IMG/VR virus record: IMGVR_UViG_3300035183_000564
Location: 1-45,146 of that record
Source of the DNA: a virus
DNA length: 45,146 bases
Reading direction: 5' to 3' (one strand)
The translations under genes were made by a program, and so were the position numbers. The notes below the pieces were generated by a model, which worked only from the letters and a program-made list of their open reading frames with translations, did not search any database and was not told where the DNA came from. Shown piece by piece: positions 16,872-24,899 of this stretch; within the stretch, counting starts at the first letter, position 1, and each line of letters starts with the position of its first letter.

Positions 16872-19210
16872 GCCGGAATACGCACGACCGCCTTCTTGAT
16901 CATCACGGCACCGACACGACGGCGAACATCGTCCTAGCGTCGGCGACACAAACGTATACCGCCGGGCTTACTGTTCAGTCCGTTCTCGCTGATCTCGATG
17001 GCCGGATCATCGGCTCATCGGTGAGCTGGAAGGGACCTTGTATCGTCGCCACGACCGGCAATGTGAACCTGTCAACCGGGCTCGTCAACGGCACGGTCAT
17101 TGACGGTGTAACGCTCGCAACCGGGAACCGTGTCCTCGTTCGTGCCCAGACGACCGCCTCCGAGAACGGCATCTACGTCGTCCCCGCCTCGGGCGCAGCG
17201 TCGCGAGCATCTGACGCCGACTCTGGGCCAGAGCTTGAAGGGGCGGCCGTGGTCGTTCAGAGAGGAACGACCTATGCTGACACGATCTGGCTGCAAACCG
17301 CCGACAACGTCGTTATTGACACGACAGCAATCAACTGGGTTCAGGTACGGATTACGCCTGGCACATTGACGACGTCATCCGCCCCGGGCGATACAACTAG
17401 CCACGGGACCTCGGATACGTATGCCCGCTCTGACCACCGTCATGGGCGCGAGCAGCATGGTACCGCGCAGCACTCTGCAGGGACGGTGGTCCCGACTGCC
17501 GTGGCTGGCTCATCTGCCCCGGGAGACACTGCGGCAGAGGGAACCGCTAGCACGCTTGCCCGATCCGATCATCGCCATGGCCGTGAACAGCACAGCACTG
17601 CCCAGCACTCTGCCGGAACGGTTGTCCCGACTGCTACCGCTGGCGCCTCTGCCCCGGGTGACACGGCTGCCGAAGGGACGGCAACTACTCTCGCCCGATC
17701 GGATCATCGCCATAGTCGGGAACAACATGGCGCTGCAGAGCATGCAGTGGGGACGGTTATCCTCACTGGCATCGCGGGCTCTTCTGCCCCTGGCGATACT
17801 GCGGCAGAGGGGACGGCAACGACCCTGGCTCGATCCGATCATCGTCATGGGCGTGAGCAACACGGGACCGCGCAGCATTCCGCCGGGACGGTTGTCCCGA
17901 CAGCTACGGCGGGCTCTTCTGCGCCTGGCGACACGGCGGCAGAGGGCACGGCAACAACTCTAGCCCGATCCGACCATCGCCATGGGCGCGAGCAACATGG
18001 AACCTCGGAACACGCTGCGGGAACGATTGTTCCGACAGCGGCGGCAGGGTCATCCGCTCCGGGCGACACGGCAGCCGAAGGAACGGCGACCACACTCGCC
18101 CGGTCGGATCATCGCCACAGCCGTGAGGCTTATGCCACAACTGCCGAGATTGCGGATGTTGCCGCAACGGAGGCTGCCGGCACATCAAGCACTGTTGCTC
18201 GCGGCGATCACGTGCATGCCTTGGCCAATGGGGTTGTGACGACCGACAAGATCGCCGCACGGACCATCCACGCTGGCCATTTCACTGGGTCGCCGCGGAA
18301 CCTCATTCCGAACCCAGGCTTTGAAGAGCCCCTCACGGGCACGATCGACGCCGACCGGGCAGATTGGCGCCGCACTGGCGGTGGCACTTTCACGCGGACA
18401 CAGGAAACACCCCGTTCGGGAGGCTGGAACGGGCGGGCAAATAACACGTCTGGGGTTGACGGCTACGTTGTGTCCGCGCGCTTCCCGATCGCCGGTGGAC
18501 GACGCTATCGCATCCGTGGCTGGGCGCGCGGCAACAGCAGCCAGAATGTCGCTAACTTCACGGTCACGTTGCGCGTGCGGTGGTGGAATAGCGACCTTAC
18601 GACATATAGCGATGTCACGGTTGCCTCAGCGGCAATCGGTACTGTGAACACGTACACCGAGTTTACGAACGTGCTCACAGCTCCATCGACGGCTGCCTAT
18701 GCACACGTCTTTTGGATTACCCCAAGTGATACTGGGACTGGTGTCGTCTACATCGACGACATGGAGATGTATGAGGTTGATGAAGACCATGCCCTTGGGA
18801 AAATCGCAGTTCGCCTCACGGCCGACCAAACGATTTCAACTGGGACTGCGACTACAGTTGTGTTCCAGACCATTGATCAGGAAGACGATCCTGGTGGCGA
18901 CATCAGTTACAGCACGTCCACCGGTGTTTTCACGATCAACCGAGCCGGCTGGTATCAAATGACGGCAGCAGTGCAATGGGCGTCAAACAGCACTGGCGAG
19001 CGTTATCTGGCGTTTGAGCTTGGTAGCGGTACTCGGCCATTCAATGATCGTCGCCCAGCAACAACCACTGCAGAGGCCACTATCGCGGCACTCATGTATC
19101 TCACGGCCACAACAACTGTCAAGGTTGTTGTGCTACAGTCGAGCGGTGGGAACTTGGCTCTGTCATCCGCTTCGAGTCGTACCCGTTGTGCGATCGCCCG
19201 TCTACTCTGA
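16868..19210 (+). CDS. tail fibre with HxH repeats, CBM-like and C1q-like C-terminus
   Basis: A 780-residue fibre. Residues 1-170 are the attachment region. About 170-420 holds six repeats, each with SDHRH, ending in a seventh GDHVH; HxH motifs bind metal along trimeric phage fibres. From about 475 (NLIPNPGFEEP) a jelly-roll region resembles carbohydrate-binding modules of the CBM4/9 type. The last 140 residues (VFTINRAGWYQMTAAVQW) have the C1q/TNF-like pattern common at fibre tips. It is probably the main receptor-binding protein. It overlaps the previous gene by 4 nt. Confidence 0.85.
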   Translation: MSRNTHDRLLDHHGTDTTANIVLASATQTYTAGLTVQSVLADLDGRIIGSSVSWKGPCIVATTGNVNLSTGLVNGTVIDGVTLATGNRVLVRAQTTASENGIYVVPASGAASRASDADSGPELEGAAVVVQRGTTYADTIWLQTADNVVIDTTAINWVQVRITPGTLTTSSAPGDTTSHGTSDTYARSDHRHGREQHGTAQHSAGTVVPTAVAGSSAPGDTAAEGTASTLARSDHRHGREQHSTAQHSAGTVVPTATAGASAPGDTAAEGTATTLARSDHRHSREQHGAAEHAVGTVILTGIAGSSAPGDTAAEGTATTLARSDHRHGREQHGTAQHSAGTVVPTATAGSSAPGDTAAEGTATTLARSDHRHGREQHGTSEHAAGTIVPTAAAGSSAPGDTAAEGTATTLARSDHRHSREAYATTAEIADVAATEAAGTSSTVARGDHVHALANGVVTTDKIAARTIHAGHFTGSPRNLIPNPGFEEPLTGTIDADRADWRRTGGGTFTRTQETPRSGGWNGRANNTSGVDGYVVSARFPIAGGRRYRIRGWARGNSSQNVANFTVTLRVRWWNSDLTTYSDVTVASAAIGTVNTYTEFTNVLTAPSTAAYAHVFWITPSDTGTGVVYIDDMEMYEVDEDHALGKIAVRLTADQTISTGTATTVVFQTIDQEDDPGGDISYSTSTGVFTINRAGWYQMTAAVQWASNSTGERYLAFELGSGTRPFNDRRPATTTAEATIAALMYLTATTTVKVVVLQSSGGNLALSSASSRTRCAIARLL
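17375..18130 (+). repeat. six tandem 135-bp repeats in fibre gene
   Basis: The SDHRH codons begin at 17429, 17564, 17699, 17834, 17969 and 18104, exactly 135 bp apart. Each unit encodes about 45 residues of the form SSAPGDTAAEGTA...SDHRHGREQHG...AGTVVPTA. Copies differ mostly at third codon positions, showing selection on the protein, while the exact spacing would still allow copy-number change by recombination. Confidence 0.95.
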
Positions 19211-19313
19211 CAAGTACCGTGAGCATGGCCATCATGGCCGCGAGCGACGTAAGAGATTGTCATCGTCCATGAGCATTATCTATGATGGTCTAGTCACAAA
19301 GGAGGGTTTGTAG

Positions 19314-19823
19314 ATGGCAGCATCGCTTTCGGTCCGGGTTTACACCGGTACAAATGCCGCGACGGAGTCGGCGGCAGTGACCGGTATCTCCTTCCTCTCA
19401 ATCGACTCCGCCGCAAACGATGTGACGACCCGTCAGAACAATCCAGTTCAGGCGGGCACGGCGTCGTATGAGAAGCACATCCGTCTCAAAATCGATACGG
19501 CCCCTGCAGTGTCCGTGTCGAACTTCAAGTGGTGGACGGATGGCTCTGGCACGGCGAACGTTGCCCTCCGTGCCAAGGAGCAAGTTGGAACTGGCGGCGC
19601 TTCACCTGGCTCCGGCGACACGACTCCTACGAACACGCCGATGTCAGGCGACATCGATGCCTATACCAGAACGTCATCGGCCAAGGGCACGTGGGACTCT
19701 GGTTCCTACTCCACGGCGGGGCATGTGACGAAGGCGCTCATCCTACAGCTCCAACCGAACTCCAGCGCCGCCCCTGGCGCATGGCCGCAGGAAACGATCA
19801 ACTACTCCTACGACGAAGTGTGA
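19314..19823 (+). CDS. hypothetical virion protein
   Basis: A 169-residue, Ser/Thr/Gly-rich, beta-type protein with a good AAAGGAGGG ribosome binding site. No family was recognised. Its place between the fibre and the repeat protein, its low charge and strand-rich pattern (LSVRVYTGTN, HIRLKIDTA) suggest a tail or decoration protein. The 100 bp before it holds no gene I can support. Confidence 0.68.
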   Translation: MAASLSVRVYTGTNAATESAAVTGISFLSIDSAANDVTTRQNNPVQAGTASYEKHIRLKIDTAPAVSVSNFKWWTDGSGTANVALRAKEQVGTGGASPGSGDTTPTNTPMSGDIDAYTRTSSAKGTWDSGSYSTAGHVTKALILQLQPNSSAAPGAWPQETINYSYDEV

Positions 19824-20197
19824 GCGAGTACGTCTACCGAGCCGTCGTCATGACCGACGACGGCTCGGAGACTGTCATCGACCTAGAAACCCCTGGCTGG
19901 GCGAAGAAAGACTTCCTCGCCAGGACCGTCCGTTGGACGCTGGTTCCACATGACGGCGCCAAGACGATCCAGGGAGCCGCATATCCCATCGTGACCGTCA
20001 GCATCCCAGCACGCGCCAAGCCAGTGTTCAAGACGCGCGTGTACGGCCGTGTTGGTGGGCCGCGGTTCCGATGCTACGCCATCGGTTACAAGCTCGGCCG
20101 CGCCGTTCATCTGACGTGGGTACTCCCCACTGGGGACATTGAAGTCACGACCCACGACGACGTCCTGTTTGCTGACCTCCTGCTCCGCACACTCTAG
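19820..20197 (+). CDS. hypothetical tail-region protein
   Basis: A 125-residue, basic, beta-rich protein beginning at the GTG that overlaps the preceding stop (GTGA). The frame is open further upstream, but that part overlaps the preceding gene completely. Segments such as FLARTVRWTLVPHDG and YPIVTVSIPARAKPVFK suggest a small beta-sandwich. Function unknown. Confidence 0.65.
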   Translation: MSEYVYRAVVMTDDGSETVIDLETPGWAKKDFLARTVRWTLVPHDGAKTIQGAAYPIVTVSIPARAKPVFKTRVYGRVGGPRFRCYAIGYKLGRAVHLTWVLPTGDIEVTTHDDVLFADLLLRTL

Positions 20198-20237
20198 CTC
20201 CGACTCCACGGAGCCATTCTAGAGGGACTCCACCCTC

Positions 20238-22436
20238 ATGGCCATCACCTTTGTTGGCGCTACAACTGGCGTTACCTCGGCCTCCCTCCCGTCCGGCTGG
20301 CAGCCGGGCGACCTGGCTCTCGTTTTCGCCTACCGCGATGGGTCCACCACAGCACCATCGTTGCCGACCGGTTGGACAAACATCATTACCGGCGGGGCGA
20401 ACTCATGCTCTGAGCGCGTTGGCTACCGCGTCCTCCAGGCCGGCGATAGCGGGACCGGCACCTGGACGAACGCGACTTCGGTCGTCTGCCTCGTTTACCG
20501 CGGCCAGGACACGACGACGCCGATCGGGGCCAACGCCCAGGGCGGCGGGGCCAGCACGACCGTCACCTATCCGGCGCTGACCCTGCAGATCACCAACGGG
20601 ACATCCTGGGTCGTTGGCCTCGCCGGGCATCGCTCGGTCGATACGGCGCTGGAGACGGCGCCGACCGGGATGGTGAACCGGGCGGACGTCGTTGATGCGA
20701 CCGATGAGGCAGCTGGGCACGACACGAACGGCGGGGTTACGAGCTGGTCGGCGCAAAATGTCAGTGTCGGCGGGACGAGCTCGGGCTGGCGGGCAGTCAC
20801 GGTTGAGATCAGGGCTGCGGGTGCCTCGACAACAGTTACTGGTTCGTTCACAGCCGACGCTTACATTCGGAAGACAACGACTGGCTCTTTTACTGCAGAT
20901 GCCTACATTCAGCGTCTTGGTCTTACGGACTCTTTTACAGCTGATGCGTACATTCTCCAGACAGGTACTGGGAGCTTTACGGCCGACGCGTTCATCGCCG
21001 TCGTTCAAACAGGCAGCTTCACCGCCGATGCTCATCTAGCAGCTACCGTCGTCGGTTCATTTACAGCCGATGCCTATATCAGGCGGCTAGGCATCGCGAG
21101 CACGTTCACGGCCGATGCCTACATCGCCACGACGACAGTAGGCACCTTCACCGCCGATGCGTACGTCAAGACGACACAGGCCGGCGCGCTGACCGCCGAT
21201 GCGTACATCAGGGTGACGCAAACCGGTTCGGTCACCGCCGATGCGTACATCAAGCGACTTGACCTGCCTGGCTCGTTTACTGCCGACGCCTTCATCGCGA
21301 CCCTGGGCACTGGCTCGTTCACGGCCGACGCGCACATCTCCGCAACGATTGGGGGGTCGTTAACGGCCGATGCATTTATCCGGACGACGAACCAGGCCGC
21401 CTTCACGGCTGACGCTCATATCACCGCGACGGTCGTTGGCTCGATCAGTGCCGACGCCTTTATCCGGGCCACCGCCATCGGCTCCTTCACGGCTGATGCC
21501 CACATTGCGGCCACAGTCGCAGCCAGCCTTACGGCTGATGCCTACATCCGACGGACGCAGGCAGGCTCCTTTACCGCGGATGCCTATATCCGGAGAACGA
21601 CTACTAGCTCGTTCACGGCCGATGCCTACTTGAAGGCTACGCAGACTGGCTCGTTTACGGCCGATGCCGAGATTGCATCGGCCGCGGCGACGACCAAGAC
21701 GGGTAGCTTCACCGCCGACGCTCATATCGCCGCGACGGTAACTGGAAGCCTTACGGCCGATGCTTACGTCCGGGCGACTCAGGCTGGGGCCTTCTCTGCC
21801 GACAGCTTCATCCGGGCGACGCAGGCAAGCTCGTTCACGGCTGACGCGTACATCTCCACGACGGCGAGTGGCAGCTTCACGGCCGATGGCTACATCCAGG
21901 CCGAAGTAGCCGGGAGCTTCACGGCCGATGCCTTTATCAGGCGGACTGCGAGTGGCGCGTTCACAGCCGATGCCACCATTGCTATCGCCGTAACTGGCTC
22001 CTTCACGGCTGACGCCCATATCGCCGCTACCGTCGTCGGGTCGTTCACTGCTAACGCTGTCATCCAAGGGGCGCTCTCGGTTCAGCGTCTTTCCGCGTTG
22101 CCCGTAACGGTGCAATCTATTAGGGAGACTCTCGTTACTGCCCAGGAGGTGAACATGACCATTGACGTTGGGAACGTCGTCACATTTACCACGACGATCA
22201 CTGATCAGAACGGCGCCGCCATTGATCCTGGCCAGCTCTTCTTCGACGTCCGCCAAGGTCCATCCAAAAGAACGTACACCTACGGTACGGACCCAGAGAT
22301 TGTTCGCACAGGGGCCGGGGCTTACAAGATCGTCCTCACCTTGGACACTCCAGGGACGCTCTTCTACGGCTGGCGGACCGAGTCGCCGAAGTCATCGCGC
22401 CAGAGCACCGTGACGATCCGGGCGTGGACGCCCTAG
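20238..22436 (+). CDS. large FTADA-repeat virion protein
   Basis: A 732-residue protein in three parts. Residues 1-198 form a beta-rich domain (LPSGWQPGDLALVFAYRDGS...) found in many phage and bacterial surface proteins. Residues about 200-612 hold 29 copies of a 14-15-residue repeat, consensus GSFTADAYIxxTxxT, probably building a long beta-structured fibre or shaft. The last 92 residues are a separate beta domain that also has its own ribosome binding site and in-frame ATG at 22155. It is placed last in the tail block and is probably an accessory fibre or adhesin. Confidence 0.75.
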   Translation: MAITFVGATTGVTSASLPSGWQPGDLALVFAYRDGSTTAPSLPTGWTNIITGGANSCSERVGYRVLQAGDSGTGTWTNATSVVCLVYRGQDTTTPIGANAQGGGASTTVTYPALTLQITNGTSWVVGLAGHRSVDTALETAPTGMVNRADVVDATDEAAGHDTNGGVTSWSAQNVSVGGTSSGWRAVTVEIRAAGASTTVTGSFTADAYIRKTTTGSFTADAYIQRLGLTDSFTADAYILQTGTGSFTADAFIAVVQTGSFTADAHLAATVVGSFTADAYIRRLGIASTFTADAYIATTTVGTFTADAYVKTTQAGALTADAYIRVTQTGSVTADAYIKRLDLPGSFTADAFIATLGTGSFTADAHISATIGGSLTADAFIRTTNQAAFTADAHITATVVGSISADAFIRATAIGSFTADAHIAATVAASLTADAYIRRTQAGSFTADAYIRRTTTSSFTADAYLKATQTGSFTADAEIASAAATTKTGSFTADAHIAATVTGSLTADAYVRATQAGAFSADSFIRATQASSFTADAYISTTASGSFTADGYIQAEVAGSFTADAFIRRTASGAFTADATIAIAVTGSFTADAHIAATVVGSFTANAVIQGALSVQRLSALPVTVQSIRETLVTAQEVNMTIDVGNVVTFTTTITDQNGAAIDPGQLFFDVRQGPSKRTYTYGTDPEIVRTGAGAYKIVLTLDTPGTLFYGWRTESPKSSRQSTVTIRAWTP
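20835..22074 (+). repeat. 29-copy 42-45-bp repeat (FTADA)
   Basis: Twenty-nine consecutive copies of a unit encoding [ST]G-S-F-T-A-D-A-[YFH]-I, mostly 14 residues (some 15, one 18), counted by eye. The DNA core reads close to TTCACGGCCGATGCCTACAT. Synonymous differences are many, so the array is old or under diversifying exchange rather than freshly slipped. Confidence 0.93.
22145..22157 (+). promoter_or_regulatory. internal Shine-Dalgarno and in-frame ATG
   Basis: GGAGGT at 22145-22150 lies 4 nt before an ATG at 22155, within the FTADA-repeat gene and in its frame. Initiation here would give a separate 93-residue protein (22155-22436) equal to the last domain. It may be a relic of a gene fusion or a working second start. 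Confidence 0.6.
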
Positions 22437-22439
22437 GTC

Positions 22440-22468
22440 TTGACATATGTCGTGACATGATGTAGGCT
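22440..22468 (+). promoter_or_regulatory. candidate promoter with palindromic operator
   Basis: TTGACA (22440-22445) is a perfect -35. Seventeen bp later TAGGCT (22463-22468) is a weak -10. Overlapping the -35 is the perfect palindrome GACATATGTC (22442-22451), and TGACAT recurs at 22453. The predicted transcript start falls within 1-2 nt of the ATG at 22477, so the mRNA may be leaderless. The HTH product of that gene is the natural candidate to bind the palindrome. Confidence 0.55.
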
Positions 22469-22476
22469 TCCGGACC

Positions 22477-22662
22477 ATGAAAGCATGGTCCGGTCCTGAA
22501 CTTCGAAGGCGACGTCTGGCCGCCGACATCCCAGTGCGCGTTCTTGCGCAGGCGATGGGAGTGTCCCGGCAGACGGTCTGGATCATTGAGCGCCGCGCTG
22601 TCGTCTCACCCGAGACGGCAGCGCGGTATCTGTTTGCCATTGAGAAGGCACAACCGAAATGA
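22477..22662 (+). CDS. small XRE-type helix-turn-helix regulator
   Basis: A 61-residue protein that is almost entirely one Cro/CI-type HTH: GPELRRRRLAADIPVRVLAQ, then MGVSRQTVWIIERRAVV, with the recognition helix near residues 29-42. It has no visible ribosome binding site and lies immediately downstream of a promoter with a palindrome. It probably controls its own transcription and that of the plus-strand accessory genes that follow in a coupled series. Confidence 0.8.
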   Translation: MKAWSGPELRRRRLAADIPVRVLAQAMGVSRQTVWIIERRAVVSPETAARYLFAIEKAQPK

Positions 22663-23309
22663 GCACTGGCCAAGACATCCCGCTGGCCGAAGCTCGCGCT
22701 GCAGCCGGAGAGATCATGGACCTCCTATGGCCTGCGACGCGACGGCTTGCGGTTGCAGGGTCCATTCGTCGGCGGAAGCCAATGGTCCATGACATTGAGA
22801 TCGTTGTTGAGCCGGCCGAGCAGTCGGAGCTGGACATCTGGGGCGAACCGATCAAGCCGGCCGAAGACATGTTCGAGGTTCAGATCGAAACGCTCCTTGG
22901 TCGCGGTACATTCCGATTGCGGGACGTCAGCCGAGACAATACGGCACTGAAAGGCACGCCGTCGTACCGCAATGGCCCCAGGTACAAGGCACTCACGTAT
23001 CACGATCTACCTCTCGACCTCTTCATCGTTCGTCCGCCTGCAACTTGGGGTGTGACGCTCTTCATCCGGACAGGACCGTCGGATTGGAACCAGCGGGTTG
23101 TCACCGAGTGCCAACACCGCTTCCGCGCGTTTCGCGACGGCCAGCTTCTTGTCATGGGTCAGCCGGTGCCGACTGATGAAGAGGATGACGTTTTTGCTGC
23201 ACTGGGCCTGAAGTGGGTTGATCCGCATGAGCGGTCGGCGGAGCGTGTGCAATGGCTGGCGCACGGGGAACCCTTGAAAGGAGGACGACATGCCCCCGAC
23301 AACCTTTGA
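22659..23309 (+). CDS. PolX-type nucleotidyltransferase (DNA polymerase beta-like palm)
   Basis: A 216-residue protein matching the palm and thumb of family X polymerases. GSIRRRK near residues 34-40 followed by HDIEIVV (D45, E47) is the GS-x-RR...[DE]x[DE] metal-binding motif, with the third acid at D120 in PLDLFIV. Then VTLFIRTGPSDWNQR matches the thumb and EEDVFAALGLKWVDPHER the C-terminal family motif. The lyase and finger domains of full PolX enzymes are absent. It could fill short gaps or tail DNA ends. It overlaps the HTH gene by 4 nt. Confidence 0.8.
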   Translation: MSTGQDIPLAEARAAAGEIMDLLWPATRRLAVAGSIRRRKPMVHDIEIVVEPAEQSELDIWGEPIKPAEDMFEVQIETLLGRGTFRLRDVSRDNTALKGTPSYRNGPRYKALTYHDLPLDLFIVRPPATWGVTLFIRTGPSDWNQRVVTECQHRFRAFRDGQLLVMGQPVPTDEEDDVFAALGLKWVDPHERSAERVQWLAHGEPLKGGRHAPDNL

Positions 23310-23574
23310 GGACTTCAAGCAGTGGGTGTTCGGCTATGCCCTGGGCTTGGCCACGTCACTGACTTCGGATGATGAGATGCCGGCTGTCGTTGCCGTCATG
23401 GCGGCGTGGCACCTAGGCGTTCAGCAAGGGATTGGTGTGGCGTTGGCTGATGCCGAAGCGGCAAAGCGGCTTCAGGCGCTGATGTTGGCAATGGTGGATG
23501 TTCAGCTGAAGCGCCCTGGGGACCTTGACGTTGACGACCTTCTTGCCGCGATTGCTGGCGTGACGCAACCATGA
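23290..23574 (+). CDS. hypothetical helical protein
   Basis: A 94-residue, mostly helical protein with a strong GAAAGGAGG ribosome binding site inside the end of the polymerase-like gene. It contains an Ala/Val-rich amphipathic middle (MPAVVAVMAAWHLGVQQGIGVAL). Its stop overlaps the next start. No family recognised. Confidence 0.65.
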   Translation: MPPTTFEDFKQWVFGYALGLATSLTSDDEMPAVVAVMAAWHLGVQQGIGVALADAEAAKRLQALMLAMVDVQLKRPGDLDVDDLLAAIAGVTQP

Positions 23575-23972
23575 CCTATGACTGGATCATCGCCGCGGCG
23601 GTGATTGCCGTTGTCCTGTACGTCATATGGGCACTTGACTTTCCACGATGGGTGAAGGCGACATACACCGCTGCCCTCGCGTTCGTTGTCATGAACCCAG
23701 AATGGGGGGCGATGGCGGTGATAGCTAACCTTGTCATAGCCTTTCTGGCCTTGGCCTATGCGATCACTCTGCTCGCGGTGAACGGATTGCGTCAACAGCA
23801 ACCGCTTGGCCCCGGGCCATGGTGCGCAGACTGTGGAGCTGAGGCGACGCCGGCGTACCGCAAGTCGCTTGACGGCCATCACATGCTCGTTCAATGTGCG
23901 CGCTGCGGGTTCGGGCTTGGCACTTTGGATGCCAAGGAGGCCAAGCGGGCGCGGCGAAGGATGGCGAAGTGA
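23571..23972 (+). CDS. membrane protein with cytoplasmic zinc ribbon
   Basis: A 133-residue protein with two to three membrane segments (about residues 5-21, 32-42 and 46-70) followed by a zinc ribbon: CADC near 86 and CARCG near 111. The C-terminus is basic. It is the first of three neighbouring ribbon proteins sharing the plan PWC-x2-C...H...V-x-C-x2-CG. Function unknown. Confidence 0.68.
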   Translation: MTYDWIIAAAVIAVVLYVIWALDFPRWVKATYTAALAFVVMNPEWGAMAVIANLVIAFLALAYAITLLAVNGLRQQQPLGPGPWCADCGAEATPAYRKSLDGHHMLVQCARCGFGLGTLDAKEAKRARRRMAK

Positions 23973-24181
23973 AAGACAAGCCGCGGCGAAGGTCTGGCCC
24001 ATGGTGTCTTTGTTGCGGCAATCGGGCGCCATTCCATGGCAAGGCCATTGACAACAAGCACGTCATTGTCCGCTGCGAGTACTGCGGCGTGGGGCCTGGC
24101 ACCTTCGATTACGATGAGCTTCATGCGGAATGGCCGTATGATCCTGGCGACTGGCTACTACCTAGGGAGGCATCTCAATGA
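23969..24181 (+). CDS. zinc-ribbon miniprotein
   Basis: Seventy residues from the GTG that overlaps the previous stop. The ribbon CLCCGN...CEYCGVGPGTFD closely follows the upstream protein's C-terminal ribbon (CADCGA...CARCGFGLGTLD), so the two are paralogs. Its stop overlaps the next ATG. Confidence 0.68.
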   Translation: MKDKPRRRSGPWCLCCGNRAPFHGKAIDNKHVIVRCEYCGVGPGTFDYDELHAEWPYDPGDWLLPREASQ

Positions 24182-24405
24182 CTCTGGCCGATGACCGACC
24201 GACTCGTAGCGCGGACGGCAATCAGGTGTACTGCACGCGATGCGGCTACGCGGCGGTGAACCTTGAACCGACGGTCCTGACTGAGTACGTCGTGGTGTTG
24301 TGCCTGCACTGCGGCCGCAGAACGGTTGGGACATTCGATGCGGCACTCGCCGACAAGATTGTCCGGGAGATAAGGCAGGCTGAAGAAAGGAGGCGGAAGC
24401 GATGA
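24178..24405 (+). CDS. zinc-ribbon miniprotein
   Basis: Seventy-five residues, third in the ribbon series: CTRCGYAAV...CLHCGRRTVGTFD, then a basic helix ending RRRKR. The repeated [VL]GTFD after the second knuckle links it to its neighbours. Such proteins often bind nucleic acids or modify host RNA polymerase, but nothing here shows the target. Confidence 0.68.
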   Translation: MTLADDRPTRSADGNQVYCTRCGYAAVNLEPTVLTEYVVVLCLHCGRRTVGTFDAALADKIVREIRQAEERRRKR

Positions 24406-24665
24406 CACTTGGAGGCTGGCTTCTTATCTTCATGACGCTCGCCCTGATTGTGTTCTGTCTCCGGGCGATCGACATGACCGAGCCGCGGCTGACGCGCTGG
24501 GCGAAGGTAGCGGTCGTCGGTGCCGTCATCGTCATGGCTTGGAGGTCGGAGCTGTGGCCGTGGCTGATGGCGGCCGGTCTGGCAGTCTGCGCTGGAGTCC
24601 TGATGCTCTACCTCGTTGCCGGGGTGATGGCCGAGGTTCAGCGCTGGCGGGAGACTCGGCGTTGA
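24402..24665 (+). CDS. small membrane protein
   Basis: Eighty-seven residues with membrane spans near 5-20, 34-46 and 52-75 and a basic C-terminus. An AAAGGAGG site within the end of the preceding gene precedes the ATG. It is part of the coupled accessory series. Function unknown. Confidence 0.65.
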   Translation: MTLGGWLLIFMTLALIVFCLRAIDMTEPRLTRWAKVAVVGAVIVMAWRSELWPWLMAAGLAVCAGVLMLYLVAGVMAEVQRWRETRR

Positions 24666-24668
24666 GCA

Positions 24669-24899
24669 ATGGTTCAGCGTACGACCCTGCGGTCTCCTTC
24701 GGGTTGGGCTATTCGGCGGCGTCATCACTACCGAGTCCAATCTGTCTTCCGGCGCGCCGAGGAACGCTGGTATCGTCGGCTCTCGGTGCGCGGCTATGAT
24801 GCCGTGACCCATGAGCGGCTGCTCTATGAGGCCCGGCGACTGATGGCGCGGTTGCTTTGCGCTGAGGTCAAGGCATGGGAGGCCTATCTTGATGGCTGA
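24669..24899 (+). CDS. hypothetical basic protein
   Basis: A 76-residue Arg-rich protein starting 3 nt after the preceding stop, in the same frame. It has a basic N-terminus (RRRHHYRVQSVFRRAEERWYRR) and a C-terminal helix. It overlaps the methyltransferase start. Probably nucleic-acid binding by charge alone. Confidence 0.6.
   Translation: MVQRTTLRSPSGWAIRRRHHYRVQSVFRRAEERWYRRLSVRGYDAVTHERLLYEARRLMARLLCAEVKAWEAYLDG

Noticed and set aside
19211-19313. Tiny peptides (for example 19269-19313, 14 residues) before the 19314 gene
   Set aside because: The frame ends at the next ATG and its last codons form that gene's Shine-Dalgarno, so it is likelier leader sequence; nothing else supports expression.
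20197-20214. Terminator hairpin between 20197 and 20238
   Set aside because: Only a 6-bp stem (GCTCCG/CGGAGC) with no T run; too weak to call.
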